Shown: positions 34,834 through 47,970 of the stretch, in pieces
Numbering within the stretch: the stretch's first letter is position 1
Layout of the letters: the number at the start of each line of letters is the position of its first letter
Source of the DNA: Lamellibrachia columna
Lineage: Eukaryota > Annelida > Polychaeta > Sabellida > Siboglinidae
Length of the DNA: 64,000 nucleotides
Assembly (NCBI GenBank): GCA_963662155.1
Contig: OY759267.1
Span: 33,274,976-33,338,975, forward strand
Direction: 5' to 3'
Translations under genes and position numbers: made by a program
Notes under the pieces: generated by a model
What the model was told of the DNA's origin: nothing
Seen by the model: only the letters and a program-made list of their open reading frames with translations
Database searches by the model: none

Positions 34834-34923
34834 ACACTTTTACTATGTTTTGAATGTTTAAATGTTTTTCTTCGATTTGGTATAACTTTCGTGCCGGTTT
34901 GTGAGATGTCGGAAATTAATTAG

Positions 34924-35376
34924 GGCACGGACCACAGTCAGAATCCATCCACCATTACATACATAAAGAATCCCAAGGAAAAAATTAATTGTGCAGATAG
35001 GGTTTATTTGTGAGAGCAGAAATTGTGTGGATGAGGGAGTGGAAGTGATGTTCTTGTGCACAGTAGCATATAAGCTTTGAAATGATGCCATTTGTCAGTA
35101 GGTATGCCAGTTGCGTAAGGACACAGTGGCTGTTAGGCAGGATGTACTCATATTTGGGAAACCGGAGAATTTCATGGCAGAAATGCAGGGGCCTCATGCT
35201 TTGAAGCAATTTATGCGAAAAGGAGGTATGTCATTTTCACGAATTTCACACACCAGGTGTCTTAGTGGGTCTGTAATTTTCTGTGAATTTCAAAAAAAAT
35301 TGTAGGATAAATTTTCAATGTAGACGCAAGAACGTTATAATGGTCGTCTATGGGAAAAGTGACCGTGGTCCGTGCC
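34924..35376. mobile_element. 453-bp MITE-like element, copy 1
   Basis: Ends are GGCACGGACCACAGTCA at 34924-34940 and its inverse TGACCGTGGTCCGTGCC at 35360-35376, one mismatch in 17. No convincing coding region inside. No clear target duplication. The right end is one base from the second 82-bp direct repeat, so insertion may have targeted that repeat. Same structure at 44296-44748. Confidence 0.6.
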
Positions 35377-36720
35377 AATGTCCGACAACTCTGAAGGGGT
35401 AAGACCACTATAGACCTTCCAGTTTATTGTTTCACACGAAAATATAGTGTATTAAATTGTGATATTTGAATTTAAATAATCTGTATGATGTGACATTAGT
35501 GCAATTGAACAGGCATGTTCACAAGTTTGTTTGTAGAAGCTATTGGCTTTGAAAAGGTGCATTTTTTAGAGTGTAACAGGCGGAGGGATTCATTTGAATT
35601 TTTCTTCTGTGCACCACGTGGGCGCATGAATGCATGGCTATGTTTGTTAAAATTGATGGGCATCGCACGTCGGGGCGTTTTAATAGAGCTGGAGGTATGC
35701 GGTTTTGACAAAACTTGGTCAGCATTTCAATGAGATGATGGCAGTTGCTGTAAAAAATAAGAATTTTTGATGGTTATGTTTTCTTATCAAACAAAACCTT
35801 AAGTTTCAGGCACGACTTTTCACACTTATACTGCATACACACAATACCTGTGGTGGGAAAAGCGCGTGTCACCTTCTCGTGGTTCCTACTGTGGATCACG
35901 ACAGCAAACTTTGCTGTCGTGTGAACTAAGAACAGCGCACACTGGTACTATCTTGTAAACTGTGGATATTGTGTTTGTTTGTTTTATACTGAATGGCTTG
36001 GTGCTTGGTGAAGTCATATCGGTTGCTGACTCGAGACAGTAGGTGCACGGTTTTGTGTCCAAAGGGAAATGTGGTTGATACCAACTAAATATTCGACAGC
36101 CACATAATTCACACAGCTTGACGTCTAAAATGATGGTAATATCGAGCCTGATTGTTATGAAAGAAACACATATTTGGCTCGGTTGCATTATTGACAGTTG
36201 CAGTCCGACCCATGTTTGCTGCTGTGACCGACTGTGCAGCAGGAACATCGTCATGTGTTCGGGATGGTCTACAACAACCTCCTTTGCTGTCTCTGGTATT
36301 TCAAGAGGTAACTCTGACAGCCTAAACGACGTTGGTTAGTGCAATAAGGTAATGAACATAACAATTTACATGCTTCCTGATATGCTGTCATTGATATCTC
36401 ACTTTTTCCAGTGGGATAGTAGTTTTGTATGTTAATATGCTGAATCAAACCATAAGAATGTAGAATATTATATTACATAACATAATAGCTATCACACGAT
36501 CATGGGACCACTATCTGAATAAATTAATTAACATGGACAGTACATGTTCTCGCAATTTTAATTCCACATATCCAAATTTGCTTCTTTCATAATTGTATAC
36601 CTTGTGCAGATGTATATTGGGATATTAGAGCCGTTTTTGCAAATACCTGTCTTAAGAATTTACTTTGTTGTGTTTGACGTGTTATGTCATAAACTGTTGA
36701 AGAATAACAGCAGATTATTT

Positions 36721-38305
36721 GGTAACAACTTTTTGTTTGCGTCACTCATTATAATGGGAGTTTTTAGTTTTAGAAAATGTGATAGCTTTAATATATGCAA
36801 TTCACAAGATAATCCATTTGTATGATGCCAACAGTGTACATTGCTGACAATCCTCGCTAATTGCTTTTGTAACAAATAAATGCAGTCAATATTTGTTTTG
36901 TAGGTGTTTCCCCACACTTCACAACAACATGAAACACAAATCAGGTACTGTGAATAGTATATTGTTTTAAGTGAGCATTTTTGTGTAGTAAATATTTTGC
37001 ACTAGTATGCATAATTGCAATACTTTTCAAAGTTTCAAAGGTATCATCCTATTAAAACAACTAGAAATTTACTTACATATGTCATTTCAATATCATTGAT
37101 TTTTACATTAGTGCTGGCTTTTCGTAGTTACTAAATAGCATGACATTAATTTCCTACACATTATGTGATAATTGATTAACTACAAACCACATAACCAATT
37201 AACCAAGTTGTTTGCCTGTCTTTGCTGAGTTCAACCGGGTCATTTGCTGAGCAAAAAAAATATTGGTGTCATCAGCAAAAAAAATTAAATTTAACAGTTA
37301 TGAACTACATGTATGTAAAGCACCTTGATTGATCAGGCCCTGTATATCTACTTTATTATTATCATATGTAAGCATCACTTCTATCCAGCTACACTGTCTC
37401 AAACGACAGTGAGCACGAACATGAATGCAGAGTAATCACGGTTATACACAATCTTTACATTGCACATGATGCAACAGAGAGTTGTTCTGGAAGGGGTACA
37501 AAGGCTAGGATCCCTTTCCGACAATTGTCTAGATATCAGTCGCACACCCTTAACGAACCCCCTTAACCCTCCTTTCATGATTCTAAAATGGATTGCAACA
37601 CTCAGGATTAGGCACAGATGTTTTCTTTGGAGCCATCACCAGAGCCAGACTAACACCTAAGCCCAGGGTTTTATATACAATCAACCCTGTGGGATTGTAA
37701 ATCCTATTGTAATGCACACAGCTGAGCATCAGTCCCCTGTCAGATCCATTGGGCTGATATGATACCTGTTACCAGATCCTTGCGCCCTGTGCTGTGTATT
37801 ACCCCTGACACTTCCACTGTCACAAAGATAAACAGAATGCCTCCAAGTGGGCTGTAATGTGAAACCCTCCCAGGCTGGCTGCAATATGATGCCAGCTAGT
37901 CTGATAAGAATGGTAACCTGTTAGCAAAATTGTAAAATTGCCACCATCCTAACTTCAAGTTGTTGTATCTCGAGAACTTACAATGGACCCATTCTAATTC
38001 TTTAATGGAACTTGTTGATGCAATGACCTTACTAATGGTCAAATTTGATTAAAATCAGAGTTTACTCATTTTGGGTCTATCAGGTCAAAAGTGAAGGCCA
38101 GTGACCTAAGTGACACTTGTAAAAACTTTTTTAACTGCCACGTGAGTTTCTACTGTCAACAGTTGGAGACGAGTATCATTTCTGATCTGCTCCTCAATAA
38201 AAAACAATGTATGGTACAAGATGAAATTGGTGTCTTAATTAGAGGAGAGGGGATAGCGGCTGTTTCTTTTAGTGTCACACATCAAATTATTTCGAAAAGA
38301 AACAT
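36721..38305. other. No gene recognised
   Basis: AT-rich up to 37450, then somewhat GC-richer. No exon-like segment with matching splice sites or known motif was found. Confidence 0.4.
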
Positions 38306-38309
38306 GTTT

Positions 38310-38745
38310 AATCACAGGTCATAAGGGTGCTGATCTCGAGAGCATGATCACAGGTCATAAGGGTGCTGACTTCGTGGGCATGATTACAGGTCATAAAGGT
38401 ACTGACTTTGAGGGCATCACAAGTCATAAGGTTGCTGACCTTGAGGGCATTATCACAGGTCATAAGGGTGCTGACCTCGAGGGCATGATCATGGGTCATA
38501 AGGTTGCTGACCTTGAGGGCATTATCACAGGTCATAAGGGTGCTGACCTCGAGGGCATGATCACGGGTCATAAGGGTGCTGACTTTGAGGGCATGATCAC
38601 AAGTCATAAAGGTGTTGACTTTGGGGGCATGATCACAGTTCATAAGGCTGCTGACTGATTACTTTTCATAAGAGTGCTGACTTTGTTCAAAGTTCAGAAC
38701 GGTGCTGACTTTGATCACAGTTCAGAAGGGTGCTGATTTTGATCA
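38310..38745. repeat. 36-bp minisatellite, about eleven units
   Basis: Units read CATAAGGGTGCTGACCTCGA then GGGCATGATCACAGGT. The last units are shorter and diverged. The period is twelve codons, so both strands stay open. Confidence 0.93.
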
Positions 38746-38759
38746 CAGTTCGGAATATG

Positions 38760-39469
38760 AGTATTGTTGGTTACAGCACGAATGATGATGACAGATGTAA
38801 TTCAAGTTTTATGTTGAGGGAACTCAAGTTAAGTAACGTAATAACATAATAATGCTTAAAGAACATTGTATCAGAACCGACCAGATCAATTAACACCACC
38901 ACATATTCACGAAAAGAGTACATACACGATTTGCTTCTACCATACTGTCAAATTATCATTTATAATTAATAAAAGATTATGAGGCACTGAGAAAATTTTC
39001 ATCTGAATAGTAATACAGTACCGTATCTAAAACTATGGAAGTGCAGTTGCTTCAAAGATAACTTTAGAGTACTTGAACATGCTTAAATTTTATTTTAGTG
39101 TTGTTTATGCATATACTTAATTTTTATTAATTAAATTAACTTAAATTTTTCCATCCCATGAGCACTGAACTTTATATTTTCAAGCTGTTCCTAGGAATAT
39201 GGTAAACAATACAATGCATATGTAGAGTGACCCTTTTAGTTTCATACCCTTTTCTCCTTCCTTTAAGGGTTTTATATAACATGAATATACTAGCTGATTC
39301 AACAGCACCTACATTGCTGTATCAAGGTTGATAGCTGCATACAATTCTTGACATTTCTCCCAAAATTCAACAACTCTATTTTGAGTTGGGATGTAATGCA
39401 TCCCTTATGGATGAATATATGCTAGGAGCTAAGGAACTAAACGTGGTTGAAAGGGTAAGTCTTCAGATG
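38760..39469. other. AT-rich, nothing recognised
   Basis: No repeat or exon seen. Confidence 0.5.
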
Positions 39470-39645
39470 TTTCCTACTGACCTAACACTAACAGAGTGAA
39501 TTCCTAAGAGTTGGTGCAACAACCGAGAAATCCCTGGTTACAATCTTTGTTTAAACTCTTGGAACAAAAAGTAGGTCAGAACTTGATTATTGAAGCTTTC
39601 TGGGCTTTCTTACAACAGTGGGCAATAAATGTAAATATGGATTGT
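39470..39645. repeat. Dispersed repeat, third copy
   Basis: GAGTGAATTCCTAAGAGTTG, ACCGAGAAATCCC and TGGAACAAAAAGTAGGT match 23110-23200 and 21950-22100. Confidence 0.65.
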
Positions 39646-40139
39646 GATTTGTTTAGGGACACAGGAAGCTGATTGTTCAATATTCATAAGATGCAACCAT
39701 GTACACTCTCATGACTGAAATGATTAAATAGCATAGAAATTTTAACAATTTATATTTAATACCACTTAAAAGTCTCACTTCAATTGTTCAATCATTGCAT
39801 GTTAGGAATATTCATTGCATATCAAGTATATTCATTAGTGTGATTTTGGTGCCCGTAAATTAGCCACCACCAAATTCATGGTCTGGGTGGTTCACATTAA
39901 TAGGGTCATCTCGTGGGTGGATAAATGGTTATTTAGGGTCTCGTGTTAAAAACATATGAGTAGGTCTTAGTAGTGTATTTATTTACCTAGTTGGTACACT
40001 AGGCCACCATCTCAGTTGAAATAGGGCTTTGTTTTACACTCTATATGGTTACCTTGCAATCTATTCTATAATTTGTTATTTCGTATATATTGTAAATATT
40101 GAATCGGATGCAATCAAGCCAGTTTCTGATTACTTCTGT

Positions 40140-40530
40140 TGTAACAGTTGCATTGAAACTGATGATCGGCTAAACTTTAGCCCACATTGAAATCACACGT
40201 ACATTTACAGCAGAACACTGAATTCACACCAACTGATGTGTACCTTTGTTTTTTTTTTATAAAAGTGCTGAGAAAATTGTTGTAACCGGAATGATTACGT
40301 GTCCTCGATAGAACAACATGCATGTGTCGTTACAATTACGATACCAGAATAATTGCGACATAGAAACTGCGCTTCTAAGTGAGGATTTCTACGTCATTGA
40401 TGGCGTTGACATGTGTGAATGAGTGGAGCTGCTGAAGATTATCTGATGCAAACAGGACAACAATGCCTGTCGTGGTTCGTTGCCAACTCTTCCAGCACAG
40501 ACAAAAGACCACGTTGCTTAATTGCTGTTT
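40140..40530. repeat. Dispersed repeat, inverse copy at 56030-56320
   Basis: ACATTTACAGCAGAACACTG, CCTCGATAGAACAACATGCA and AGATTATCTGATGCAAACAG occur in reverse complement at 56030-56320, in matching order. The copy here holds extra bases around a T run. No coding sequence recognised; possibly a MITE. Confidence 0.75.
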
Positions 40531-41264
40531 ACGAGCCAGCATGCGGGCAGTTCTTGCATTTAGCATGTGTTACATAACAATCGATGCGAAGTGGTCTGTT
40601 TCAACACACATGGTTTGTCCATAGCACACACTACGTGCTTCACGTGGACTTCTCTGTAACAGCTGATTTCAGCTAAATCGGTTGAAGTGCGTTGCGTTGA
40701 CAGCCAGTCAGACGAAATAGGTGAAAAAGAGGTGATACGAAACAGCTACTACGAAAACAAACGGTGCATCATAAACAGCGACTTTATGACCTAACAGAAT
40801 GCGGAATACCACCGAAGAAGTGTCACTGATTTGAACACAATTTCGGCCTCGATTCTCTAGGTTTGTGAATAAACGTTATTTGGCTTTGTAGATCAATAAT
40901 ATATATTCTGTGGAATACACATATTTGATATAGTATTAATGTTGATACATATGCCGTTTCTGCTCGGATTCTACAAACAATTGGCCATTCATATGGAGTT
41001 ATGATTAATGTATTGGGACACGTTAATTACTAATGACAACTATATTTCTCTTCTTCTGATGCAACTCATGATTATGTATTAACCGCTTCCAAAATGTGAC
41101 TAGATTGTGGCCGCACTGGAGAGTTCTAGTGATGTAGCCCTAGTACGAGTCTATATTAGGTAGAATGTCGGATTTGCGTACTTTAGCAGGTTCATGTAGG
41201 CCCTATGTTGAATGGATATATTATTTGTTCTTCAATTGGATGGAGACGACACACTTTCTAAGCA

Positions 41265-41672
41265 TTTGACTGATTGTTGGCTAACGTAACTGTTGTGCGC
41301 ATTTGTTGCACAAAGTAACGGCGATGGGAATGATTATATTCATAGATATTAAACAGAGAATACCATTTAATACAACTGTTCGATGATACTGTAGACAAAA
41401 TAATAAACTTTTTCCACGTGTAGTGTGTTGCATTCCCAAGGTGCTGTGCTGGCTACGACGGGGACTGTTGTTTTTTACACTTTCTAAGAATTTTGACTGA
41501 CTATTGGCTAACGTAACTGTTACGCGCATTTGTTTCACAAAGTAACGGCGATGTGAATGAATAGATTCATAGATAATAAACAGATACTGCCATTTAATAC
41601 AACTGTTCGATGATACTGTTGGCAAAATAATAAACGTTTTCCACTTGTCTTATGTTGCATTCCCAAGGTACA
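41265..41672. repeat. 227-bp tandem duplication
   Basis: TTGGCTAACGTAACTGTT at 41277 recurs at 41504, and similarity continues through TTTAATACAACTGTTCGATG to TGCATTCCCAAGGT. The copies differ at roughly one base in ten. Confidence 0.88.
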
Positions 41673-41704
41673 GGTTATTGATGACAGTTAACGGGCCGAC
41701 GTTG

Positions 41705-41750
41705 TTGTAGGCGCCATCTTAGAGTGAGCACTTCCGGCGCATGCGCATAA
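41705..41750. promoter_or_regulatory. YY1/ETS/NRF1-type promoter signature
   Basis: Within 35 bases lie GCCATCTT (YY1 core), ACTTCCGG (ETS site, CCGGAAGT inverted) and GCGCATGCGC (NRF1 palindrome), with local GC enrichment in AT-rich DNA. This trio is typical of TATA-less housekeeping promoters. On the minus strand the UBE4A-like exon lies 11 kb downstream, a distance that would allow a 5' exon here, but none was identified. Confidence 0.45.
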
Positions 41751-41759
41751 TTTCCACCA

Positions 41760-42935
41760 CTGAATCTGCATAATTAAATATCAATAACATAGACTAGTAA
41801 TATTACTGATGCATGTTATACATTTTGCTGTATTACAACTCGAACTAAGTCATATAAGAAACATTCTAATGAATAAATTGTTTATTTAAATGTTGTTATA
41901 ACAGAAAAACGTAAAGTGAACATGTTTCAAGAGTTCACACCACAAATTCGGCCGGATGGGTTTACCAACTATATAAACGGGTAGACGTGTTGTCATAAGA
42001 GGTTGCTAGCTCAACACATAGGGGTTGTCAGTAGTTTGGGTGGAGGACTACATCATGGTCTGGGGGCCGACAAACCTCTCCCCTGAGAGCTGCTCGATAC
42101 GCAACTATAAGAGATTCGGTGACTGTGGATTGGTCTCTCCACCGACCGATAGGAGGTGCAACCAAATAGCTGATAATGGCTAAGTGTCACTCACGTCATT
42201 GGTCTCTTATTTTTTAAACAAAAGAATATCGATCGTTATATATTCAGATTCGGTTTATTATTCTCGATTCGCATTAGTTGATCAATCGGCATCAGTTTTA
42301 TTGTCATCGTACCAAATGTCTGCCAATCCTTAATCAATTACATGTAAATTATTACGTTGATTTCCTTCCTTGCATTTTAGTAACTCGATGCTTTCATTAT
42401 ATCACTCTACGTCACTTACAAAACAAAAAGGCTATATAATGTTAGTGTTTTATGGCACTCCATAGAGCACTATGTGATGATGGCGCTATGTAGATATCAT
42501 ATTTTATTATTATTATTTTGGTGGTGACGTTCTCGAAACACCAGTGCCAGCAGCATATTAATATTTTACGAAAACTCCCCATTTGTTGGAGGTATGTGAT
42601 TTTGACGAAACTTAACTTGTTCACACATTGGCAGCACAGTAGCAGTGAATGTCATGAAGTTGTAGGATTTTTGATGGTCAAGTTTTCTACTAATCATGCA
42701 AAACGTTAACGTGACCACCAAGGGCAAGGGAAAATCTGCAGTTGTTCTGTTACTACAATTTAATAATAGGACAAAACTGCTGGCCTCGACAATTTGAGAA
42801 TGTGCCATGTTTTTAATTAATCCGCCGCCAAATCATGTGTGACATAGTTTTAGTTGAGGTACTTAGTCGTTTAACTATGCGTTGTGAGGCTGATGTGTTG
42901 TGTTTCGTGCTTCTAACAGGGCACTGGCGGTAAAG
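41760..42935. other. No gene recognised
   Basis: Mixed AT-rich sequence without repeats or exon-like frames. Confidence 0.4.
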
Positions 42936-43570
42936 ATGGCCCTCCTGGCGGACAATTCAGAAGAACGGCAATTTATCCGGTAGGTGGACGCGCGAGGTTA
43001 GGCGAAGACGCGTAAAGAAAGTTATTGCTCAATTTTGTTATTGTTACTGCGAAATTCGTATTTTTAGTTGTTTCGACATATGGACTGTTAGAAAACGAAT
43101 ATGGAGTTCCTACGGAAGTGCAGTATGCGCTTATTATTCTGCTCAAATTCGATATCGCCATATTATCGCCCCCATTTTCATACTGGAGGTGATTTTGCAA
43201 CAGAAATAACGCAAATGGTCGCATGAACACCTTACCCTGAATCATTGGCACTGCCATCAAGACTAGCGATGTCCGACAACTCTAAAGGGGTAAGACCACT
43301 ATAGACCTTACAGTTTATTGTTCCAAACGAAAATATAGTGTATTAAATTGGCCACTCTTCCTCCTTTAGTCTTTACTAATCGGAGCTTTGCTTGTCTAAA
43401 ATTTTCGCAGTAGAGATTCCCCCGCTCCATAATTCAGCCTGTCAGTGGCTGCACAATTTATTCTGTATGTATAGAGCCACAATATCCTGGCAGCGACTTT
43501 GTTGTTCTACTACGACCCCTATTGTTTGTGATGCATTTTGCCCAGTATGATAAGACCCAGTGATTCTCGC

Positions 43571-43771
43571 TTAGCTATATCTGCTGTCCATGGATATGGT
43601 TACTGGAGCATCTTCAGGTAATCCTCGTAGCGTATTAATTGTCTTCATGTGGTCACGCCTTTTCGCCAAGTCTGCCAAAGTCATAGTTGCTGTCGCATTG
43701 TCAACTTTGTTTGCAGTCCGTTGCATGCTACTTCGGTACGGTGGTGGTACATCTAAGCTAGCAATTATCAC
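43571..43771 (-). mobile_element. Mutator-like transposase piece, copy 2, extra stop
   Basis: Same protein as 34070-34399 as far as ITISMDSRYS-type sequence, where TCA has become TAA at the codon after RYS. This copy is therefore more damaged than copy 1. Confidence 0.55.
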
Positions 43772-43803
43772 ACATGCACTGTAAATCTAGGAACAGCACA
43801 CAA

Positions 43804-44205
43804 TTAACTGTCAATAAGGGACGCATGCTCTGCAATGCACTCGTTATACATCTGTGTTGTTTTGTCTCTATGCATAATACGCATTTCTAATTGTGAGTCA
43901 TCTTTCTTCAGGTATGTCGTTGTCAAGTCATCAGCAACACGTTTCTTCGGTCTCATGAGTTTGGCGCCATCCGATTTGCTCTCAGCATCTGGGATTTCGA
44001 TGAGTCCACCTGGTGTAACTTTGGCGACTCTTGTGAATTCGGCTTGCGTGAGTCTTGGCATCCACATGCTTGGTGTGGAATTGTCTGCTACGTCTTTCTT
44101 GGACGTGTGCACAGTGTGCCCTTTCTGAAAGCCACATCTCCTCACATTTTTGGCTATTCGGAACTTCACTTTTCTTCTCCATGCTGATATCTGTATCAGA
44201 GTCAA
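43804..44205 (-). mobile_element. MULE-associated upstream ORF, copy 2
   Basis: Identical 133-codon frame to 34432-34833. Identity with no change over 402 bases indicates recent duplication or gene conversion. Confidence 0.45.
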
Positions 44206-44295
44206 ACACTTTTACTATGTTTTGAATGTTTAAATGTTTTTCTTCGATTTGGTATAACTTTCGTGCCGGTTTGTGAGATGTCGGAAATTAATTAG

Positions 44296-44748
44296 GGCAC
44301 GGACCACAGTCAGAATCCATCCACCATTACATACATAAAGAATCCCAAGGAAAAAATTAATTGTGCAGATAGGGTTTATTTGTGAGAGCAGAAATTGTGT
44401 GGATGAGGGAGTGGAAGTGATGTTCTTGTGCACAGTAGCATATAAGCTTTGAAATGATGCCATTTGTCAGTAGGTATGCCAGTTGCGTAAGGACACAGTG
44501 GCTGTTAGGCAGGATGTACTCATATTTGGGAAACCGGAGAATTTCATGGCAGAAATGCAGGGGCCTCATGCTTTGAAGCAATTTATGCGAAAAGGAGGTA
44601 TGTCATTTTCACGAATTTCACACACCAGGTGTCTTAGTGGGTCTGTAATTTTCTGTGAATTTCAAAAAAAATTGTAGGATAAATTTTCAATGTAGACGCA
44701 AGAACGTTATAATGGTCGTCTATGGGAAAAGTGACCGTGGTCCGTGCC
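44296..44748. mobile_element. 453-bp MITE-like element, copy 2
   Basis: Same terminal inverted repeats as at 34924-35376 and same length; it was duplicated with the 3.1-kb unit and is not an independent insertion. Confidence 0.6.
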
Positions 44749-46089
44749 AATGTCCGACAACTCTGAAGGGGTAAGACCACTATAGACCTTCCAGTTTATT
44801 GTTTCACACGAAAATATAGTGTATTAAATTGTGATATTTGAATTTAAATAATCTGTATGATGTGACATTAGTGCAATTGAACAGGCATGTTCACAAGTTT
44901 GTTTGTAGAAGCTATTGGCTTTGAAAAGGTGCATTTTTTAGAGTGTAACAGGCAGAGGGATTCATTTGAATTTTTCTTCTGTGCACCACGTGGGCGCATG
45001 AATGCATGGCTATGTTTGTTAAAATTGATGGGCATCGCACGTCGGGGCGTTTTAATAGAGCTGGAGGTATGCGGTTTTGACAAAACTTGGTCAGCATTTC
45101 AATGAGATGATGGCAGTTGCTGTAAAAAATAAGAATTTTTGATGGTTATGTTTTCTTATCAAACAAAACCTTAAGTTTCAGGCACGACTTTTCACACTTA
45201 TACTGCATACACACAATACCTGTGGTGGGAAAAGCGCGTGTCACCTTCTCGTGGTTCCTACTGTGGATCACGACAGCAAACTTTGCTGTCGTGTGAACTA
45301 AGAACAGCGCACACTGGTACTATCTTGTAAACTGTGGATATTGTGTTTGTTTGTTTTATACTGAATGGCTTGGTGCTTGGTGAAGTCATATCGGTTGCTG
45401 ACTCGAGACAGTAGGTGCACGGTTTTGTGTCCAAAGGGAAATGTGGTTGATACCAACTAAATATTCGACAGCCACATAATTCACACAGCTTGACGTCTAA
45501 AATGATGGTAATATCGAGCCTGATTGTTATGAAAGAAACACATATTTGGCTCGGTTGCATTATTGACAGTTGCAGTCCGACCCATGTTTGCTGCTGTGAC
45601 CGACTGTGCAGCAGGAACATCGTCATGTGTTCGGGATGGTCTACAACAACCTCCTTTGCTGTCTCTGGTATTTCAAGAGGTAACTCCGACAGCCTAAACG
45701 ACGTTGGTTAGTGCAATAAGGTAATGAACATAACAATTTACATGCTTCCTGATATGCTGTCATTGATATCTCACTTTTTCCACCATAAGAATGTAGAATA
45801 TTATATTACATAACATAATAGCTATCACACGATCATGGGACCACTATCTGAATAAATGAATTAACATGGACAGCACATGTTCTCGCAATTTTAATTCCAC
45901 ATATCCAAATTTGCTTCTTTCATAATTGTATACCTTGTGCAGATGTATATTGGGATATTAGAGCCGTTTTTGCAAATACCTGTCTTAAGAATTTACTTTG
46001 TTGTGTTTGACGTGTTATGTCATAAACTGTTGAAGAATAACAGCAGATTATATATATACATATACGAACACATTGATCAACATAGTGGG

Positions 46090-46182
46090 TGTGTATAATA
46101 GTGATACATGCATGCATGCATACATGCTAACATACATACATACATACATACATACATACATACATACATACATACATACAAA
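46090..46182. repeat. ATGC and (ACAT)n microsatellite
   Basis: CATGCATGCATGCATACATG followed by about twelve CATA units. It starts about 40 bases after copy 2 of the 3.1-kb repeat ends. Confidence 0.95.
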
Positions 46183-46734
46183 TACTTTATCATTTCCAAA
46201 ATGAGCAAATGTTGGGTTTCAATTCAACCAACTCATATGACAACAGGTCACAATACTATAATTATTAGCAATTACGTCCACAAGATTTCTGTACTCTTGT
46301 CACTACAATGGTCTTTGTGCTCGGACAGGAGGTATTCTTTTATCCTTTTTTGTTGTCCGCAGTAGAAGATGTTGCTCTTGACTGACGCTGGCAACGTAGA
46401 TCAACCTGAATATTACATAATACAAATGTTTACTTCAGACTAGTTACAACATAACACATCTTTACATTGGGTCTCATACTAGCATCCTCAGGTAACAAGG
46501 GCTTTAAAGCTCTATGCAACTGTGAACAAAATCACATGTAAGGAACACATTTCCCATATTAAAATGCACATTTATGTAGGCACTGCAAGTTGCCAACTGA
46601 TGGCTATATATGGTATAGTATAATCCCATACAACTTGACACAACACATGCTACACATCTGTATTTAAACTGAACCATGGACTAGTTTCTGAGAATCAAAT
46701 AAATCTATTAACACATGTTGCAATATTATAGTTA

Positions 46735-46985
46735 TGCAAATTCAGTGGGGTGGTTACTGCCTTAGATGGGGTGGTTATTGCCTTAGATGGGTTGGTTACT
46801 GTCTTAGATGGGGTAGTCACTGCCTAAGATGAGGTAGTCATTGCCTTAGGTGGGGTGGTGACTGCCTTAGATGGGGTGGTTACTGCCTTAGATGGGGTGG
46901 TCACTGCCTTAGATGGGGTGGTCACTGCCTTAGGTGGTGGTGGTCACTGCCTTAGGTGGTGGTGGTCACTGCCTTATTGACCATG
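46735..46985. repeat. 21-24 bp minisatellite, about eleven units
   Basis: Units of GGGGTGGTTACTGCCTTAGAT; the last ones carry GGTGGTGG. Confidence 0.92.
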
Positions 46986-47689
46986 TACTAAATCAGAGAG
47001 GTGGTCACTAAATGATGTACCTTGTACTAAGGTTGGTGGACTGCCACTAACTTACCGACTTGGGCTGGACTCAATTACAATTGTCAAATACAAAGCATTA
47101 CACACAAGTTATATTACAATTGCAAAACTTAAAAAAATTCACTAGAATGCTTCTTACTTATTTAATATATTCGCTCGAGGTAGAGCATAGGGCCAGAATG
47201 CTTCAAAAAGGGTTAATTGCAATAGTTCTTTGGTTGAGTATAACTATACTCCTTTATAAAAATACTTGCTCATCTTAGTCAGTGTTTTGGCTGAATTCAT
47301 CCATTCTTGCTGCCAGGAATGGTTTCAATTACAATGATCAATTTAAAATAAAAACATTAAAATTATGCAATTTCAATAGCTGGTACATGTGTACTTGGAA
47401 AGGCATGATTTTGATTGCTAGAAGACAGGCGTGTATAAAAACATTGATCGTGGGATCAGTTGCCGATGGAAGTACAACACGTAATTTTATACTTTAAATT
47501 AGAGAGTCTGAACAATGACGTATCCATGACAACAACAACAATGATGCATCCATGGCAACAACGAGTATGTAAATTGTTAAAGAATTACTGTTTCAGGAAA
47601 GAATACAGCATATCAACAATAATGCTTACTTATATTAATATAAATCATAATGCTACCACCAGAATGCAAAAATCGGCTGATCTGATGTT

Positions 47690-47850
47690 TTAATAAGTTT
47701 GAGCATGATTGAGCATGTATTGGTCTAGATACGTGATTGAGCATGTGTTGGCCTAGATACATGATTGAGCATGTGTTGGCCTAGATACATGATTGAGCAT
47801 GTGTTGGCCTAGATACATGATTGAGCATGTGTTGGCCTAGATACGTGACT
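47690..47850. repeat. About 31-bp minisatellite, five units
   Basis: Units of GATTGAGCATGTGTTGGCCT followed by AGATACAT. In the paralogous copy near 51270 only one unit is present, so the array expanded after the duplication. Confidence 0.92.
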
Positions 47851-47970
47851 GTTTCAGTGCACAGCATGTGTTGTACTTATGTTCACAATCTCATGATTTT
47901 GCCTTTTTATTACACTCCAGAAGCGCCAAATGTTATATCGCGTAGCCTCTATTAAAACCATATTACTTAC

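Larger units (their letters stand above)
33574..36720. repeat. 3.1-kb direct repeat, copy 1 (MULE-bearing)
   Basis: Copy 2 is at 42936-46050. By eye about a dozen substitutions, one indel of about 10 bases and one of about 40 bases separate them, so they are above 99 percent identical. Copies begin at ATGGCCCTCCTGGCGGAC and end at AACAGCAGATTAT, with unrelated flanks. No terminal inverted repeat is visible at these borders. Each copy contains minus-strand MULE coding pieces, a 453-bp MITE-like element and an internal 82-bp direct repeat (33907-33988 and 35378-35459). Confidence 0.95.
42936..46050. repeat. 3.1-kb direct repeat, copy 2 (MULE-bearing)
   Basis: Near-identical to 33574-36720. It carries an extra TGCTTGTCTA-like insertion near 43388 and lacks about 40 bases near 45780. 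The central part, matching 34200-36300, shows only about three differences, while those near the ends are denser. Confidence 0.95.
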
